Assembly: GCA_900317105.1 (NCBI GenBank)
Contig: ONFP01000007.1
Location: 1-58,143 of the forward strand
Direction of reading: 5' to 3'
DNA from: an uncultured Succinatimonas sp.
GTDB lineage: Bacteria; Pseudomonadota; Gammaproteobacteria; Enterobacterales; Succinivibrionaceae
DNA: 58,143 nt
Shown: one piece after another, positions 47,266 through 56,415 of the stretch
How the letters are laid out: each line of letters begins with the position of its first letter
Position numbering within the stretch: position 1 is the stretch's first letter
Notes under the pieces: model-generated
What the model was told of the DNA's origin: nothing
Seen by the model: only the letters and a program-made list of their open reading frames with translations
The model's database searches: none
Position numbers and translations under genes: made by a program

Positions 47266-48237
47266 TTGTCATCTCAAGCATGTATTAAAGCAGGCGTAAG
47301 AGTCTTAAAAGAAGAGGCTCAGGCTATAATTGATTTAATTCCTTCCATCAATGAAAACTTTGTCAAAGCATGTGAGATTATCCTAAATACCAAGGGTAAA
47401 GTGATTTTAACTGGTGTTGGTAAGTCAGGACATATTGCTACTAAAATAGCTTCTACTTTTGCTAGCACCGGTACTCAATCTTTCTTTGTGCAGGCTGGAG
47501 AAGCTGCTCACGGTGATTTGGGTATGATAGGTAAGGATGACTGTGTCATTGCAATCTCAAATTCAGGTGAAGGCTCAGAGCTAAAAATACTGATTCCGAT
47601 TTTAAAGCGCAGATGTATTCCTCTTATTGCTATTGTTGGTGATACAGAATCAAGTCTTGGCAAGGCTGCTAATGTTACTCTTTCTGCTCATGTAGAAAAG
47701 GAAGCCTGCCCATTGAATCTTGCTCCTACTTCTTCTTCGACAGCTGAGCTTGCTTTAGGTGATGCCCTTGCTGTTGCTCTGATTGAGTCTAGAGGCTTTA
47801 CGGAGAGAGATTTTGCTATGAGTCATCCAGGAGGAGCTCTTGGTAGACGTCTTCTGGTTCACTGCCAGGATATTATGCACAAGGGAAATGAGATTCCTGT
47901 TGTTAAATCTACTGTATCTTTAAAGGATGCACTGTTTGAAATGACACAGAAAACACTTGGTTTCATATGTATTGTTAATGATAAACACGAACTTGTTGGT
48001 GTTTATACTGACGGTGATTTAAGACGTTCTCTTGAAAAGGGCGCAACTATAGAAGCAAATATTGCAGATCTGATGAGCAAAACTGTTCGAGGAATAGTAA
48101 GTTCTGATACGCTTGCTGCAGATGCTCTGGCAATGATGCATAAACTGAAGATTAACTCAATGATTGTAACTGATGAGAATAATCATCCTATTGGTGCATT
48201 TAATCTTCATGATTTAATGCGGGCCGGAATTATTTAG
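47266..48237 (+). CDS. kdsD: Arabinose-5-phosphate isomerase
   Basis: KdsD converts ribulose-5-phosphate to arabinose-5-phosphate, the first step to Kdo for LPS. The 323-residue protein has a SIS sugar-isomerase domain (about 35-170; [44 protein letters not shown]) and two CBS domains (about 205-320; [13 protein letters not shown] in the first), exactly the KdsD/GutQ layout. The start is TTG with AGGAG upstream. It is followed by hldE after 11 bp, and both supply LPS inner-core sugars. GutQ is the alternative, but the context favours KdsD. Confidence 0.93.
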   Translation: MSSQACIKAGVRVLKEEAQAIIDLIPSINENFVKACEIILNTKGKVILTGVGKSGHIATKIASTFASTGTQSFFVQAGEAAHGDLGMIGKDDCVIAISNSGEGSELKILIPILKRRCIPLIAIVGDTESSLGKAANVTLSAHVEKEACPLNLAPTSSSTAELALGDALAVALIESRGFTERDFAMSHPGGALGRRLLVHCQDIMHKGNEIPVVKSTVSLKDALFEMTQKTLGFICIVNDKHELVGVYTDGDLRRSLEKGATIEANIADLMSKTVRGIVSSDTLAADALAMMHKLKINSMIVTDENNHPIGAFNLHDLMRAGII

Positions 48238-48248
48238 GAAATATAAAA

Positions 48249-49670
48249 ATGAGTTCTGATAAGACTGTTAATTTTACTGGCGCAGTAACAGTAGTTGGCG
48301 ATGTTATGCTGGATAGTTACTGGAAAGGTCCAAGTAGTAGAATTTCACCTGAAGCTCCTGTCCCTGTTGTTAGAGTTACAGATAAGGAAGAGAGAGCAGG
48401 CGGAGCAGCAAACGTTGCAATTAATATTGCTTCTCTTGGTGCTCCATGTAATCTGGTCGGTATTGTCGGTGAAGATAAGAATGCTGAGATTTTAGAGAAA
48501 ATAGTAAGATCTCATTCAATCAAAACTGATTTTGTTCTGACAAAGGAGCACCCTACCATAACCAAGCTCAGAGTCCTTTCAAGAAACCAGCAATTGTTAC
48601 GTTTAGATTTTGAAGACTCCTTTTCTAATCTTGATGAGGAGATGATTCTAAAGTCTTTTAAAGATTCTGTTAAGAACTCAAAGGTTGTTATCTTTTCCGA
48701 CTATGGAAAAGGATCTCTTTCATCAGTGAGTAAGATGATAGAGATTGCTTCATCTCTTGGTATAGCAAGTTTGATCGATCCTAAAGGAACCGATTTTGAG
48801 AAATACAGAGGGGCTACTCTTCTGACTCCAAATATGTCTGAATTTGAAGCTGTTGTAGGTAAGGTTGCAAATGATGATGATTTGGAACAGAAAGCTCTTG
48901 CCTTAATAAGTAAACTTGATCTTAAGATGTTGCTGGTTACCAGATCTGAAGACGGTATGTCTCTGATCAGACCGGGAATGAAGGCAGTTCATCTTCCAAC
49001 CTATGCTCGTGAAGTTTACGATGTAACCGGTGCCGGTGATACTGTAATCGGTACTTTGGGAACCTGTCTTGCAAGTGGAATGGATATTGTTACAGCTTGT
49101 GAGTATGCGAACAGTGCCGCAGGTATTGTTGTAGGTAAAATAGGTACTTCTACTGTTTCTCCAGCTGAACTTGAGAAAGCTTTAGGAAAAAAGACCGAGT
49201 CTCAGGGAGTTCTTTCAGAGGATGAGCTTTATAAGGTCGTAAGAGAGCTGCAATCTCGCGGTGAGAAGGTTGTAATGACCAATGGCTGTTTTGACATTAT
49301 TCATCCTGGACATGTAACTTATTTGAAACAGGCTAAGGCACTTGGCAACAAACTTATTGTTGCAGTTAACTCTGATGATTCTGTTAAGCGTTTGAAAGGG
49401 GATTCAAGACCTATTAACACGTTGGAAGATAGAATCGCTGTTTTAAGTGGTCTTTCTTCTGTTGATTATGTTGTTTCCTTCGGAGAAGACACTCCTCAGA
49501 AACTTATTTCAAGAATTCTGCCAGACATTCTTGTAAAAGGTGGAGACTATAAGGTAGAAGAAATCGCAGGACACAAGGAAGTAATTGCAAATGGAGGAAA
49601 AGTTGTAATTATTCCTTTTGTTGAAGGGAAATCAACCACTAGCATTGTTAAGAAGATACAGAAGACCTAG
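48249..49670 (+). CDS. hldE: Bifunctional heptose-7-phosphate kinase/heptose-1-phosphate adenylyltransferase
   Basis: HldE makes ADP-D-glycero-beta-D-manno-heptose precursors for the LPS core. The 473-residue protein is the fused form. A PfkB-type kinase domain (about 1-320) has [15 protein letters not shown] and [13 protein letters not shown] (catalytic Asp). A cytidylyltransferase-like domain (about 340-473) carries [17 protein letters not shown], with the HxGH nucleotide motif. It is co-transcribed with kdsD and ends at a bidirectional terminator. Confidence 0.97.
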   Translation: MSSDKTVNFTGAVTVVGDVMLDSYWKGPSSRISPEAPVPVVRVTDKEERAGGAANVAINIASLGAPCNLVGIVGEDKNAEILEKIVRSHSIKTDFVLTKEHPTITKLRVLSRNQQLLRLDFEDSFSNLDEEMILKSFKDSVKNSKVVIFSDYGKGSLSSVSKMIEIASSLGIASLIDPKGTDFEKYRGATLLTPNMSEFEAVVGKVANDDDLEQKALALISKLDLKMLLVTRSEDGMSLIRPGMKAVHLPTYAREVYDVTGAGDTVIGTLGTCLASGMDIVTACEYANSAAGIVVGKIGTSTVSPAELEKALGKKTESQGVLSEDELYKVVRELQSRGEKVVMTNGCFDIIHPGHVTYLKQAKALGNKLIVAVNSDDSVKRLKGDSRPINTLEDRIAVLSGLSSVDYVVSFGEDTPQKLISRILPDILVKGGDYKVEEIAGHKEVIANGGKVVIIPFVEGKSTTSIVKKIQKT

Positions 49671-49717
49671 TGTTAGTGTATGAGCTCATTTCTATGGGGC
49701 TTTGATAGCAAACTTAA

Positions 49718-49750
49718 AAAAAAAACTCTCACAACTGTGAGAGTTTTTTG
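49718..49750. terminator. Bidirectional terminator between hldE and the Hfq-like gene
   Basis: AAAAACTCTCAC / GTGAGAGTTTTT, with a 4-nt AACT loop, has A-runs and T-runs on either side. It serves both convergent genes. Confidence 0.9.
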
Positions 49751-49765
49751 TGAATTTCTTTTTTA

Positions 49766-50224
49766 CTATTCTGCATTTTTTTCTGCAGGAATAACTACAG
49801 CACCATTATCATATCTTTTCTGATGATTAAAGCTTCCTCTTGATGAAGGAGGTTCTGCTTTCTTTACGGTAATTGTTGAAATCTTATCCTTATAAATCAT
49901 TTGCTGGTGATGCTTTACATCAGTAATACTAATTGTAAAAGCATCAAAAGCACTAACTAGGCCTTCAAATTTTACACCAGTGATTAAAAAGATACTTACA
50001 GGAGTGCGGGAATCCATCAGCCATTTTAGAGCTGCGTTCTGTCCTTTTCCCTGAACAAAGGCGTTAACCATACCTTTCTGACGATCTTTGCCTTTGCTTC
50101 CCCCATTCTTATGAGGTTTTCCTCCGAGTTTTCCCATTGGTCTTTTGTGCTCGGATGATTTATCTGAAAACTGTCTGTTTGAGGTTTGAATATTATCTTT
50201 CTTAAAGTCTTCCACTTTATCCAC
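49766..50224 (-). CDS. hfq: Divergent Hfq-like RNA chaperone with basic N-terminal extension
   Basis: Residues about 58-122 are a recognisable Hfq Sm fold: ALKWLMDSRTPVSIFLITG, VKFEGLVSAFDAFTI and QQMIYKDKISTITV match Sm1 and Sm2. Gln62, Gly83, Lys85, Phe93-Asp94, Phe96 and Lys112 align with E. coli Q8, G29, K31, F39-D40, F42 and K56. Rim arginines R16/R17 become Met70/Asp71, and H57 becomes Asp113. A two-residue insertion lengthens the loop before Sm2. The frame adds ~55 Lys/Gly-rich residues at the N-terminus. The first start is GTG (50224) with a poor ribosome-binding site, so M30 or M52 (101 aa, normal Hfq size) may be the true start. The usual miaA/hflX neighbours are absent; a second hfq elsewhere is possible. 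Confidence 0.75.
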   Translation of the reverse strand: MDKVEDFKKDNIQTSNRQFSDKSSEHKRPMGKLGGKPHKNGGSKGKDRQKGMVNAFVQGKGQNAALKWLMDSRTPVSIFLITGVKFEGLVSAFDAFTISITDVKHHQQMIYKDKISTITVKKAEPPSSRGSFNHQKRYDNGAVVIPAEKNAE

Positions 50225-50469
50225 GCTCTTTATATTAGTAATGCTTCCACTAATTTACCATGAATCAATACTTTTTGATACGAATTGATAGTAAATTTGT
50301 TTTGTTGCTGTGATTTTTGTGTGCATTGTCTTTCTATCTGAGGTCCAAATGCTCCATATAAATACAGTTGAAAAATTTTTAATAAAAATTTGTGAAAAAA
50401 GTCGCATTTTATTAAAAAAACAACTAAAATTACACCGTGAAATTTTAATGCACTTCACCTTCATTTTTT

Positions 50470-51891
50470 ATGACTAAAGTTAAGAAAACAGTCCATAGCA
50501 AGAATTTTGTGTACATATGTGTAGCTATTGTCTCATGTATGTCGACTATTTTCGGCTTTAATCTGGGGGCTATCCTATCCAGTAAAGTTCGTTTGATCAA
50601 TGTGTTCATGCTTGAAGTGTACAATGTTGACAGCATGATTAACACCTTCCTTTTAGGCGCGCTGGTGGGAACCTTTCTTGGTGGCAGATTGGTTTATGAT
50701 ACTGGTCGCCTGCAGTCTCTATTGGGGGCATTTACATTTGGAGTTATTGGACAGTCAATTTCTCTGATGTCTCCAACCTTCAGTACTCTGTTTATTTCTG
50801 AATTTGCTGTTGGTGCAGCTTTTGGTGTTTATCTTATTTCATCTGTAAGCTATATAACTGAAATTTCGCCCTCTTCACATAGAGGTGCCTGTTCATCTTT
50901 AGTTGCTGTCTTTTTCACTTTAGGTTTACTTCTATCCTCAATTTTAAGAGACGTTATTCCTAATTATGGTTTTTCCTGTGTTTCAGGAATAGTTCTTTTT
51001 TCTCTGCCTCTTTTAGTTTATGCCTATCTGCGTCTTCCTGATTCCCCAAGATGGCATGCTCTGACTGGCGCATCTGACAAGGCTTTGACAGAACTGATAA
51101 AGCTTAGAGTTTCCACATCCGAAGCTGCCAGAGAATTAGCTGCAATCAATGAGTGTATCTTAGGTGAAGAACGCGGTATGGCTCTGTTTTTTAGAAGTCC
51201 GGTTTTCAGATCTGTGGTGTGGTTCTTTATATTTATAAGTATTGCCTGTCAGTTCTCTGGTATGGCAATTCTTCCATATATGTCTCTGCAGCTGATTAAG
51301 TCCTTTCAATCTGCAATTACTTTAGGTGTGATTTCTCACACCCCTCAATCAGACATTAATTTCGTTTTTCTGAGCTTTATTCTTTTATCTGCCTTCATGG
51401 GGGCTGTTTTTACATTCTTCACGGTTGATAAGATCGGCAGAAAGAAATTGTTTTTATTTTCTGTTTTCTCAAATGAAATAATTATTGCTGTAATATACGT
51501 GCTTTTATATGGACATTTTAGAGAATTAGGCCAGTATGTAGTTGTTCTTCTGATGTGTCTGTTTGTGTTTGGGTCTACAGTTTCTTTAACACTGGTTTTA
51601 ACCGTTCTTTCTTCTGAACTGTTAGCAGTTAAGGGTAGAGAATTCGGTTTAACTGTTATTTATTTGTTTAATTTTGCTGCGGTTATGATGGGAATGTATT
51701 TCTTCCACAGAGCTGAGCAAAGTCTTGGTCTACTGATGCTTCTGAGTTTCTTCCTGATAGCGGGAGCATTTCTTTTTTCATTGATTTATTCTGGAATGCC
51801 TGAAACAAAAGATAAGCTTCTTGAATCAATGGAAAATACAATTTTCAACGGTCGAAATCTGTTAGCGATAAAATCCGATTCGCGAGACTAA
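50470..51891 (+). CDS. MFS sugar-porter family transporter
   Basis: The 473-residue protein has 12 hydrophobic segments and several sugar-porter signatures. GGRLVYDTGR (about 71-80) is the loop 2-3 motif, RLPDSPRWH (about 192-200) the PESPR-like motif after TM6, and DKIGRKKLF (about 319-327) the loop 8-9 motif. The terminal GMPETKDKLLE corresponds to PETKG. It probably imports a sugar or polyol by proton symport in the inner membrane, with substrate unknown. No Shine-Dalgarno is evident before the ATG. It is followed by an NCS2 permease after 95 bp, but there is no sign that they are functionally linked. Confidence 0.85.
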   Translation: MTKVKKTVHSKNFVYICVAIVSCMSTIFGFNLGAILSSKVRLINVFMLEVYNVDSMINTFLLGALVGTFLGGRLVYDTGRLQSLLGAFTFGVIGQSISLMSPTFSTLFISEFAVGAAFGVYLISSVSYITEISPSSHRGACSSLVAVFFTLGLLLSSILRDVIPNYGFSCVSGIVLFSLPLLVYAYLRLPDSPRWHALTGASDKALTELIKLRVSTSEAARELAAINECILGEERGMALFFRSPVFRSVVWFFIFISIACQFSGMAILPYMSLQLIKSFQSAITLGVISHTPQSDINFVFLSFILLSAFMGAVFTFFTVDKIGRKKLFLFSVFSNEIIIAVIYVLLYGHFRELGQYVVVLLMCLFVFGSTVSLTLVLTVLSSELLAVKGREFGLTVIYLFNFAAVMMGMYFFHRAEQSLGLLMLLSFFLIAGAFLFSLIYSGMPETKDKLLESMENTIFNGRNLLAIKSDSRD

Positions 51892-51986
51892 TAGAATTAC
51901 TTTTTTTTAACTCTGTCTTTATAGATAGAGGGGATTTTTATAATTATTTTATTTTGGTAAGAGGCAAGTGAGCCAAGGATTGTCAG

Positions 51987-53333
51987 ATGTCAGATATACC
52001 GACAAATGGAAATTCATCAATAGTAACGTATATTGATAAATTTTTTAAATTAAAGCAGAAAAAAACAAGTATTAAGACTGAGTTTTTAGCCGGTCTGACC
52101 ACTTTCTTCTCAATGGCTTACATTATATTTGTGGTACCTTCAATGTTGTCAGCTGCAGGTATGCCAAAGGATGCTGCTCTTGCTTCATGTCTTCTTACTA
52201 CAGCACTGTGTACAATTTATATTGGTATTTATGCTAATTATCCTGTAGCTGTCGCTCCTGGAATGGGATTAACTGCTTTCTTTGCTTTCTATGTTTGTGG
52301 AAGCCAGCATCTTCCATGGCAGACTGCTTTGGGAGCTGTTTTTATATCAGGTATTATTTTCTTTATTTTATCTGTAACAAAGATTCGTCAGCTGATTATT
52401 GACGCGGTGCCTCCAAGCCTTAAAATTGCGATTGTTGTAGGTATTGGCTGTTTTATTTCCTTTATCGGTCTTCAGGGCTCAGGAATCATTGTTGCAGATC
52501 CTGCTACAAAGGTTACTCTTGGAGATTTGACCTCTATAAATGTAATTTTGACATTGCTTGGTATTTTATTTACTGCGGCATTGATTTCAATAAATGTTAA
52601 AGCAGCAATCCTGATTGGAATTGTTGTTGTAACAATCATAAGCATGATTATTGGCAATTCTGCAGTTCCATCTTCTATGGCGGATGTGTTCAGCTTTGAA
52701 ATTCCAAATTTTGCAGGAACATTTATGCAGATGGATCTGATAGGAGCTCTACACTACGGTATCATTTCAATTATCTTTACTTTCACAATCGTTGAACTTT
52801 TTGACACAATAGGAACTCTGATTGCTGTTACCAAGATGGCAAATATGGTCGATGAAAACGGTAAGATTGAGAATATTGATAAGGCTCTGATTTCTGATTC
52901 AGTGGGAACCATTGCCTCTGCCGCCATTGGAACCTGTACGGTCGCTACCTATGTCGAGTCTGCAACTGGTATTAATGCAGGTGGAAGAACCGGCTTAACA
53001 GCCGTGTTTGTTGGTCTGTTATTCCTTTTAGGGTTCTTTATTACTCCTCTAGGAGATCTGATCCCTGCCTGTGCAACTGCTCCTGCACTGATTATTGTTG
53101 GAGGTTTAATGGTATCGAATATCAGTTCTATTGATTTTAAGGATTTCTCTGAGGGATTCCCAGCATTCTTAACAATCATTATGATGCCTTTAACCTACTC
53201 AATTGCTAACGGTTTTGCATTCGGTTTTTTAAGCTACTGCTTTATAAAGGTGTTCTCTGGTAAATTTAAAGAGATTTCTCCAACTATGTGGGGAATAACC
53301 ATATTTTTAGCAGTAAGCTTCTTCCTAAGATAA
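51987..53333 (+). CDS. NCS2 family (AzgA-like) purine permease
   Basis: The 448-residue membrane protein follows the AzgA branch of NCS2 permeases: EFLAGLTTFFSMAYIIFVVP (about 31-50), YPVAVAPGMGLTAFFAF (about 85-101) and FTIVELFDTIGTLIAV (about 268-283). GTCTVATYVESATGINAGGRTGLTAV (split; about 313-338) is the most diagnostic block. Such permeases take up hypoxanthine, guanine or adenine by proton symport. AAGGA lies upstream of the ATG. No purine riboswitch is recognisable in the 95-bp gap. It ends at a strong hairpin. Confidence 0.92.
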   Translation: MSDIPTNGNSSIVTYIDKFFKLKQKKTSIKTEFLAGLTTFFSMAYIIFVVPSMLSAAGMPKDAALASCLLTTALCTIYIGIYANYPVAVAPGMGLTAFFAFYVCGSQHLPWQTALGAVFISGIIFFILSVTKIRQLIIDAVPPSLKIAIVVGIGCFISFIGLQGSGIIVADPATKVTLGDLTSINVILTLLGILFTAALISINVKAAILIGIVVVTIISMIIGNSAVPSSMADVFSFEIPNFAGTFMQMDLIGALHYGIISIIFTFTIVELFDTIGTLIAVTKMANMVDENGKIENIDKALISDSVGTIASAAIGTCTVATYVESATGINAGGRTGLTAVFVGLLFLLGFFITPLGDLIPACATAPALIIVGGLMVSNISSIDFKDFSEGFPAFLTIIMMPLTYSIANGFAFGFLSYCFIKVFSGKFKEISPTMWGITIFLAVSFFLR

Positions 53334-53342
53334 TTTTTAATA

Positions 53343-53372
53343 AGGTTAGGCTTGAGTTTTCAGGCTTAACCT
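53343..53372 (+). terminator. NCS2 permease terminator
   Basis: A 13-bp stem with two G-T wobbles (AGGTTAGGCTTGA / TCAGGCTTAACCT) and a 4-nt loop is followed by a T-rich run. Confidence 0.85.
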
Positions 53373-53425
53373 GTTTTCTTAAATTTTTCTTTTCTCTTTT
53401 TATAATTCGATTTTTTTGCATAATT

Positions 53426-53454
53426 TTGCGTACAACGGTGTATTGTGCTAAAAT
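53426..53454 (+). promoter_or_regulatory. Promoter ~560 bp upstream of the OPT gene
   Basis: TTGCGT (53426-53431), a 17-bp spacer and TAAAAT (53449-53454), with an extended-10 TGC immediately before. Start would be near 53461. The stem AAAAGCTT/AAGCTTTT (53488-53495/53526-53533) with T6 lies 30-75 nt downstream. Confidence 0.6.
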
Positions 53455-54013
53455 TGTTCGTTGCGAATTTGGTAAAGAACGGCTAATAAAAGCTTGTCTT
53501 TCTCAGGTTCATTATCTTTATGTGTAAGCTTTTTTGAGTTTATTCTTTTTCATAACAAGTTCTGTTTTAGAAAGATTTCATAAAGATTAGTCCTGTAGTA
53601 TTGGATTTTAAGGTTCAAAAGCAATCCTCGTGTTTTATTCTCTGAGGTCCTTTTTGCCATTTAATGCAGGTTTATTTTCGATTAGTTTGTCCGTTTGGTT
53701 CCTATATGCTGTTCGGCTGAACTTTTATTATGTTGAAAATTAACCGAATGTCTTCTTTTATACGGAAGTTAATGATGAAGTTATTTGCTTCATAACCTTC
53801 TGTTGTCGGAGTTGCTCTTTTCACTACTATGTTTTTTTTTCTGCTATTGCAGAAACGAATTTTCAATGGTGAATGAAAATCTAATTCTATGGATGAAATC
53901 TCCTTAAGTTTATTTAAGGATAGAGCGCCGTTTTATTCGGTTAAATAAATTAACAATCTGTATCTGCAAATTTTTATGTTTGTCCTACAGAATATAAGTA
54001 ATAAAACTTAACG

Positions 54014-56038
54014 ATGAATACATCTAATAACTCTATAAGAGAGATGACTCTCAGAGGTATTATTCTTGGTACCTTAATCACTTTGGTTTTCACTGCATCT
54101 AATGTTTATTTAGGTCTTAAAGTGGGAATGACCTTTGCATCCTCAATTCCTGCAGCTGTTATTTCAATGGCTGTCCTGAGAATGTTTAAGGATTCTTCTA
54201 TTCTTGAAAATAATATCGTTCAGACACAGGCTTCTGCTGCAGGCTGTATTTCTTCTATTATTTTCGTAATGCCTGCAATGGTAATGATCGGATATTGGAA
54301 TGATTTTCCCTTCTGGCAGACATTCCTGATTTGTGCTGCAGGTGGAACTCTTGGTGTTATCTTTACTGTCCCATTAAGATATGCCATGGTTGTTAAATCA
54401 AATCTGCCTTACCCTGAAGGTGTGGCTGCGGCTGTTATTTTAAAGACTGCTGACAAGAAATCTTCTGATGGAGAGTCTCAGGCACAGAGCGGTGTTAAAC
54501 TTTTGGCCTTAGGTGCTGGTTTATCTTCAGTGTTTACTTTCTGCACCAGTGGCCTACGAATTCTTGTTGATGGCTTTACTATGACAGGAAAGCTTGGTGC
54601 TGCTGTATTCTCATTAGGCACAGGCTATTCTTTCGCTTTACTGGGAGCTGGTCTTCTGATTGGTATTGGTGGTGGTTTCTCTCTGCTTATTGGTACAGTT
54701 CTGTGCTGGGCTGTTGGAGTTCCTGTTTTAACCTCAATTCTTCCAAATCCAGATGCTCTTCCAATTGAGGATTTTTCTTCAGTAGTATGGGCTACTAAAT
54801 TAAGATTTGCTGGCGCAGGATGTATTGCTATCTCTGCTCTATGGACTTTAATTGTTCTGATAAAGCCTATTATTAAAGGTCTGATTGACTCTATGGAACT
54901 TGCCAAGGAAGCAAAAGCTGGTGATATCGACTCAAGATTCACTGATTTAAGCTTCAAGCAAATGATCATCTATACAGTCGTTTCTATTCTGATTATATGT
55001 GGTGTGTTCTATAAGTTCACAAACAATATTGATATTCCTGCACTATGGGCTTGGTCGTTTGTTATCCTTGGAACTCTTCTTGCTGTACTTATAGGTTTCC
55101 TATTGGCTGCATCGTGTGGTTATATGGCTGGTCTAATTGGTTCGTCTTCAAGTCCTATTTCAGGTATTACCATTATTTCTGTAGTTGTCATTTCCCTAAG
55201 TTATCTCCTATTGTCAGGTGCTCAGGGTATTTTCAATATAGAAGGTGGAAGAGACTTTGTTACAGCCTTTACTCTGTTTACTGCAACTGTAGTTAATGCA
55301 ACTGCATGTATTTCTAATGACAATCTTCAGGATCTAAAAACAGGTCAGCTTGTTGGTGCATCACCTAAACATCAGCAGGTTGCACTGATTATCGGTACAA
55401 TTATTGGTGCTTTTGTTATTGCTCCTGTATTAGAGCTTCTATATAACAGCTATGGATTCCCTGGAGCTATGCCACGAGAACACATGGATCCAAATCTTGC
55501 TTTAAATGCGCCTCAGGCTACTCTGATGGCTTCTATTGCGAAGGGTATTTTTAATCATCACCTTGAATGGACATATATTATTGTTGGTCTGATTTTAGGT
55601 GCAGTTATCATTGCGCTGAATCTTTTTATTAAAAAGGTTACCAAAGGAAAGATGTTTGTTGCTCCATTAGCCGTTGGTCTAGGAATTTACCTGCCATCAA
55701 GTGTTAATGTCGTAATCATTATTGGTTCAATCGCATCTTATTTCATTGTTCGCAGACTTAAGCGTAAGTTTACTGATAAAGCTCAGCTTCAGGAGAAATT
55801 GTCTGTTTTAGATAGCCGCAATAACCTGATGGCTGCTGGTCTTATTGTCGGTGAAAGCCTGATGGGCGTTATTATGGCTCTTGTACTGACAGTATCTATC
55901 TCTGCAGGAGGTTCTGACGCTCCTCTTGCTATTGATTTAGGATTGAATTCTACAGTTATCGCAGTGTTATCATTTGTAATCTTCTTGGGTGGATTGGCTT
56001 ATGTGTTACGCAAGATAGTTGCAGGAACATCTAAATAA
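54014..56038 (+). CDS. OPT family oligopeptide transporter
   Basis: The 674-residue protein has about 15-16 hydrophobic segments and the prokaryotic OPT pattern. Near the start, LRGIILGTLITLVFTASNVYLGLKVGMTFASSIPAAVISMAV (split; about 12-53) is the family's signature. NIVQTQASAAG (about 66-76) and LPYPEGVAAAVILK (about 136-149) are the conserved NxxQ and PYPEG segments. Such proteins import peptides or metal-chelate complexes across the inner membrane; the substrate is unknown. Its ribosome-binding site is poor, and it is preceded by a very long leader. Confidence 0.9.
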   Translation: MNTSNNSIREMTLRGIILGTLITLVFTASNVYLGLKVGMTFASSIPAAVISMAVLRMFKDSSILENNIVQTQASAAGCISSIIFVMPAMVMIGYWNDFPFWQTFLICAAGGTLGVIFTVPLRYAMVVKSNLPYPEGVAAAVILKTADKKSSDGESQAQSGVKLLALGAGLSSVFTFCTSGLRILVDGFTMTGKLGAAVFSLGTGYSFALLGAGLLIGIGGGFSLLIGTVLCWAVGVPVLTSILPNPDALPIEDFSSVVWATKLRFAGAGCIAISALWTLIVLIKPIIKGLIDSMELAKEAKAGDIDSRFTDLSFKQMIIYTVVSILIICGVFYKFTNNIDIPALWAWSFVILGTLLAVLIGFLLAASCGYMAGLIGSSSSPISGITIISVVVISLSYLLLSGAQGIFNIEGGRDFVTAFTLFTATVVNATACISNDNLQDLKTGQLVGASPKHQQVALIIGTIIGAFVIAPVLELLYNSYGFPGAMPREHMDPNLALNAPQATLMASIAKGIFNHHLEWTYIIVGLILGAVIIALNLFIKKVTKGKMFVAPLAVGLGIYLPSSVNVVIIIGSIASYFIVRRLKRKFTDKAQLQEKLSVLDSRNNLMAAGLIVGESLMGVIMALVLTVSISAGGSDAPLAIDLGLNSTVIAVLSFVIFLGGLAYVLRKIVAGTSK

Positions 56039-56060
56039 TCAAGTTTCCAATTGAAATATA

Positions 56061-56080
56061 AACTCCTCATTAGAGGAGTT
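56061..56080 (+). terminator. OPT transporter terminator
   Basis: AACTCCTC / GAGGAGTT is a perfect 8-bp stem with an ATTA loop followed by a T run. Confidence 0.88.
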
Positions 56081-56129
56081 TTTTCAATAGATTATTTCTA
56101 CATTAATTCTACTATCTGATGTTTGAAAT

Positions 56130-56294
56130 TTAATTTTTCTTCTCATCAATCTCTTTTCTTCCAAAAATATATTTCACATTTGCAGTTCTCAAAATGTCCA
56201 TATACTGAAAATAAGTGGTCATACATTCGTGGATAATCCTAGAAATATAATAAGCCCCTAGGAATGCGAGAGTTGGAATTATCAGAAGATTTAT
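56130..56294 (-). pseudogene. Possible remnant of a membrane-protein gene
   Basis: On the minus strand 54 open codons end in TAA at 56130. They read like protein: a hydrophobic start (LLIIPTLAFLGAYYI) and a charged end (KYIFGRKEIDEKKN). An in-frame TAA lies immediately upstream, and there is no start codon before an internal Met (codon 25). It may be a decayed C-terminus or chance; I recognise no family. The rest of the 377-bp gap 56039-56415 holds only the terminators of the two flanking genes. Confidence 0.2.
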
Positions 56295-56366
56295 TTAAAA
56301 GTGATGAAAAACAGGTTTGGTAATCTTAATTCTGGTATTTGGAGAAAACAGGAAGATAATAAAAAA

Positions 56367-56391
56367 CAATGGAGAACAGTGTTCTCCATTG
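56367..56391 (-). terminator. tolC terminator
   Basis: CAATGGAGAAC / GTTCTCCATTG is a perfect 11-bp stem with a 3-nt loop and a T run on the minus strand, 25 bp after the tolC stop. Confidence 0.9.
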
Positions 56392-56415
56392 CGATTGAAA
56401 TGAAAATTAAATTGG

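Larger units (their letters stand above)
53334..54013. other. Long hairpin-rich leader region before the OPT transporter
   Basis: This 680-bp stretch without a credible gene contains a strong promoter (53426-53454), a terminator-like hairpin (53488-53533) and small perfect hairpins at 53711-53722, 53765-53800, 53838-53855 and 53901-53920. No known riboswitch was recognised. Confidence 0.5.

Noticed and set aside
53288-53527. 79-codon ORF after the NCS2 permease (+)
   Set aside because: It overlaps the end of the permease and its terminator, has no ribosome-binding site, and its composition is that of AT-rich non-coding DNA.
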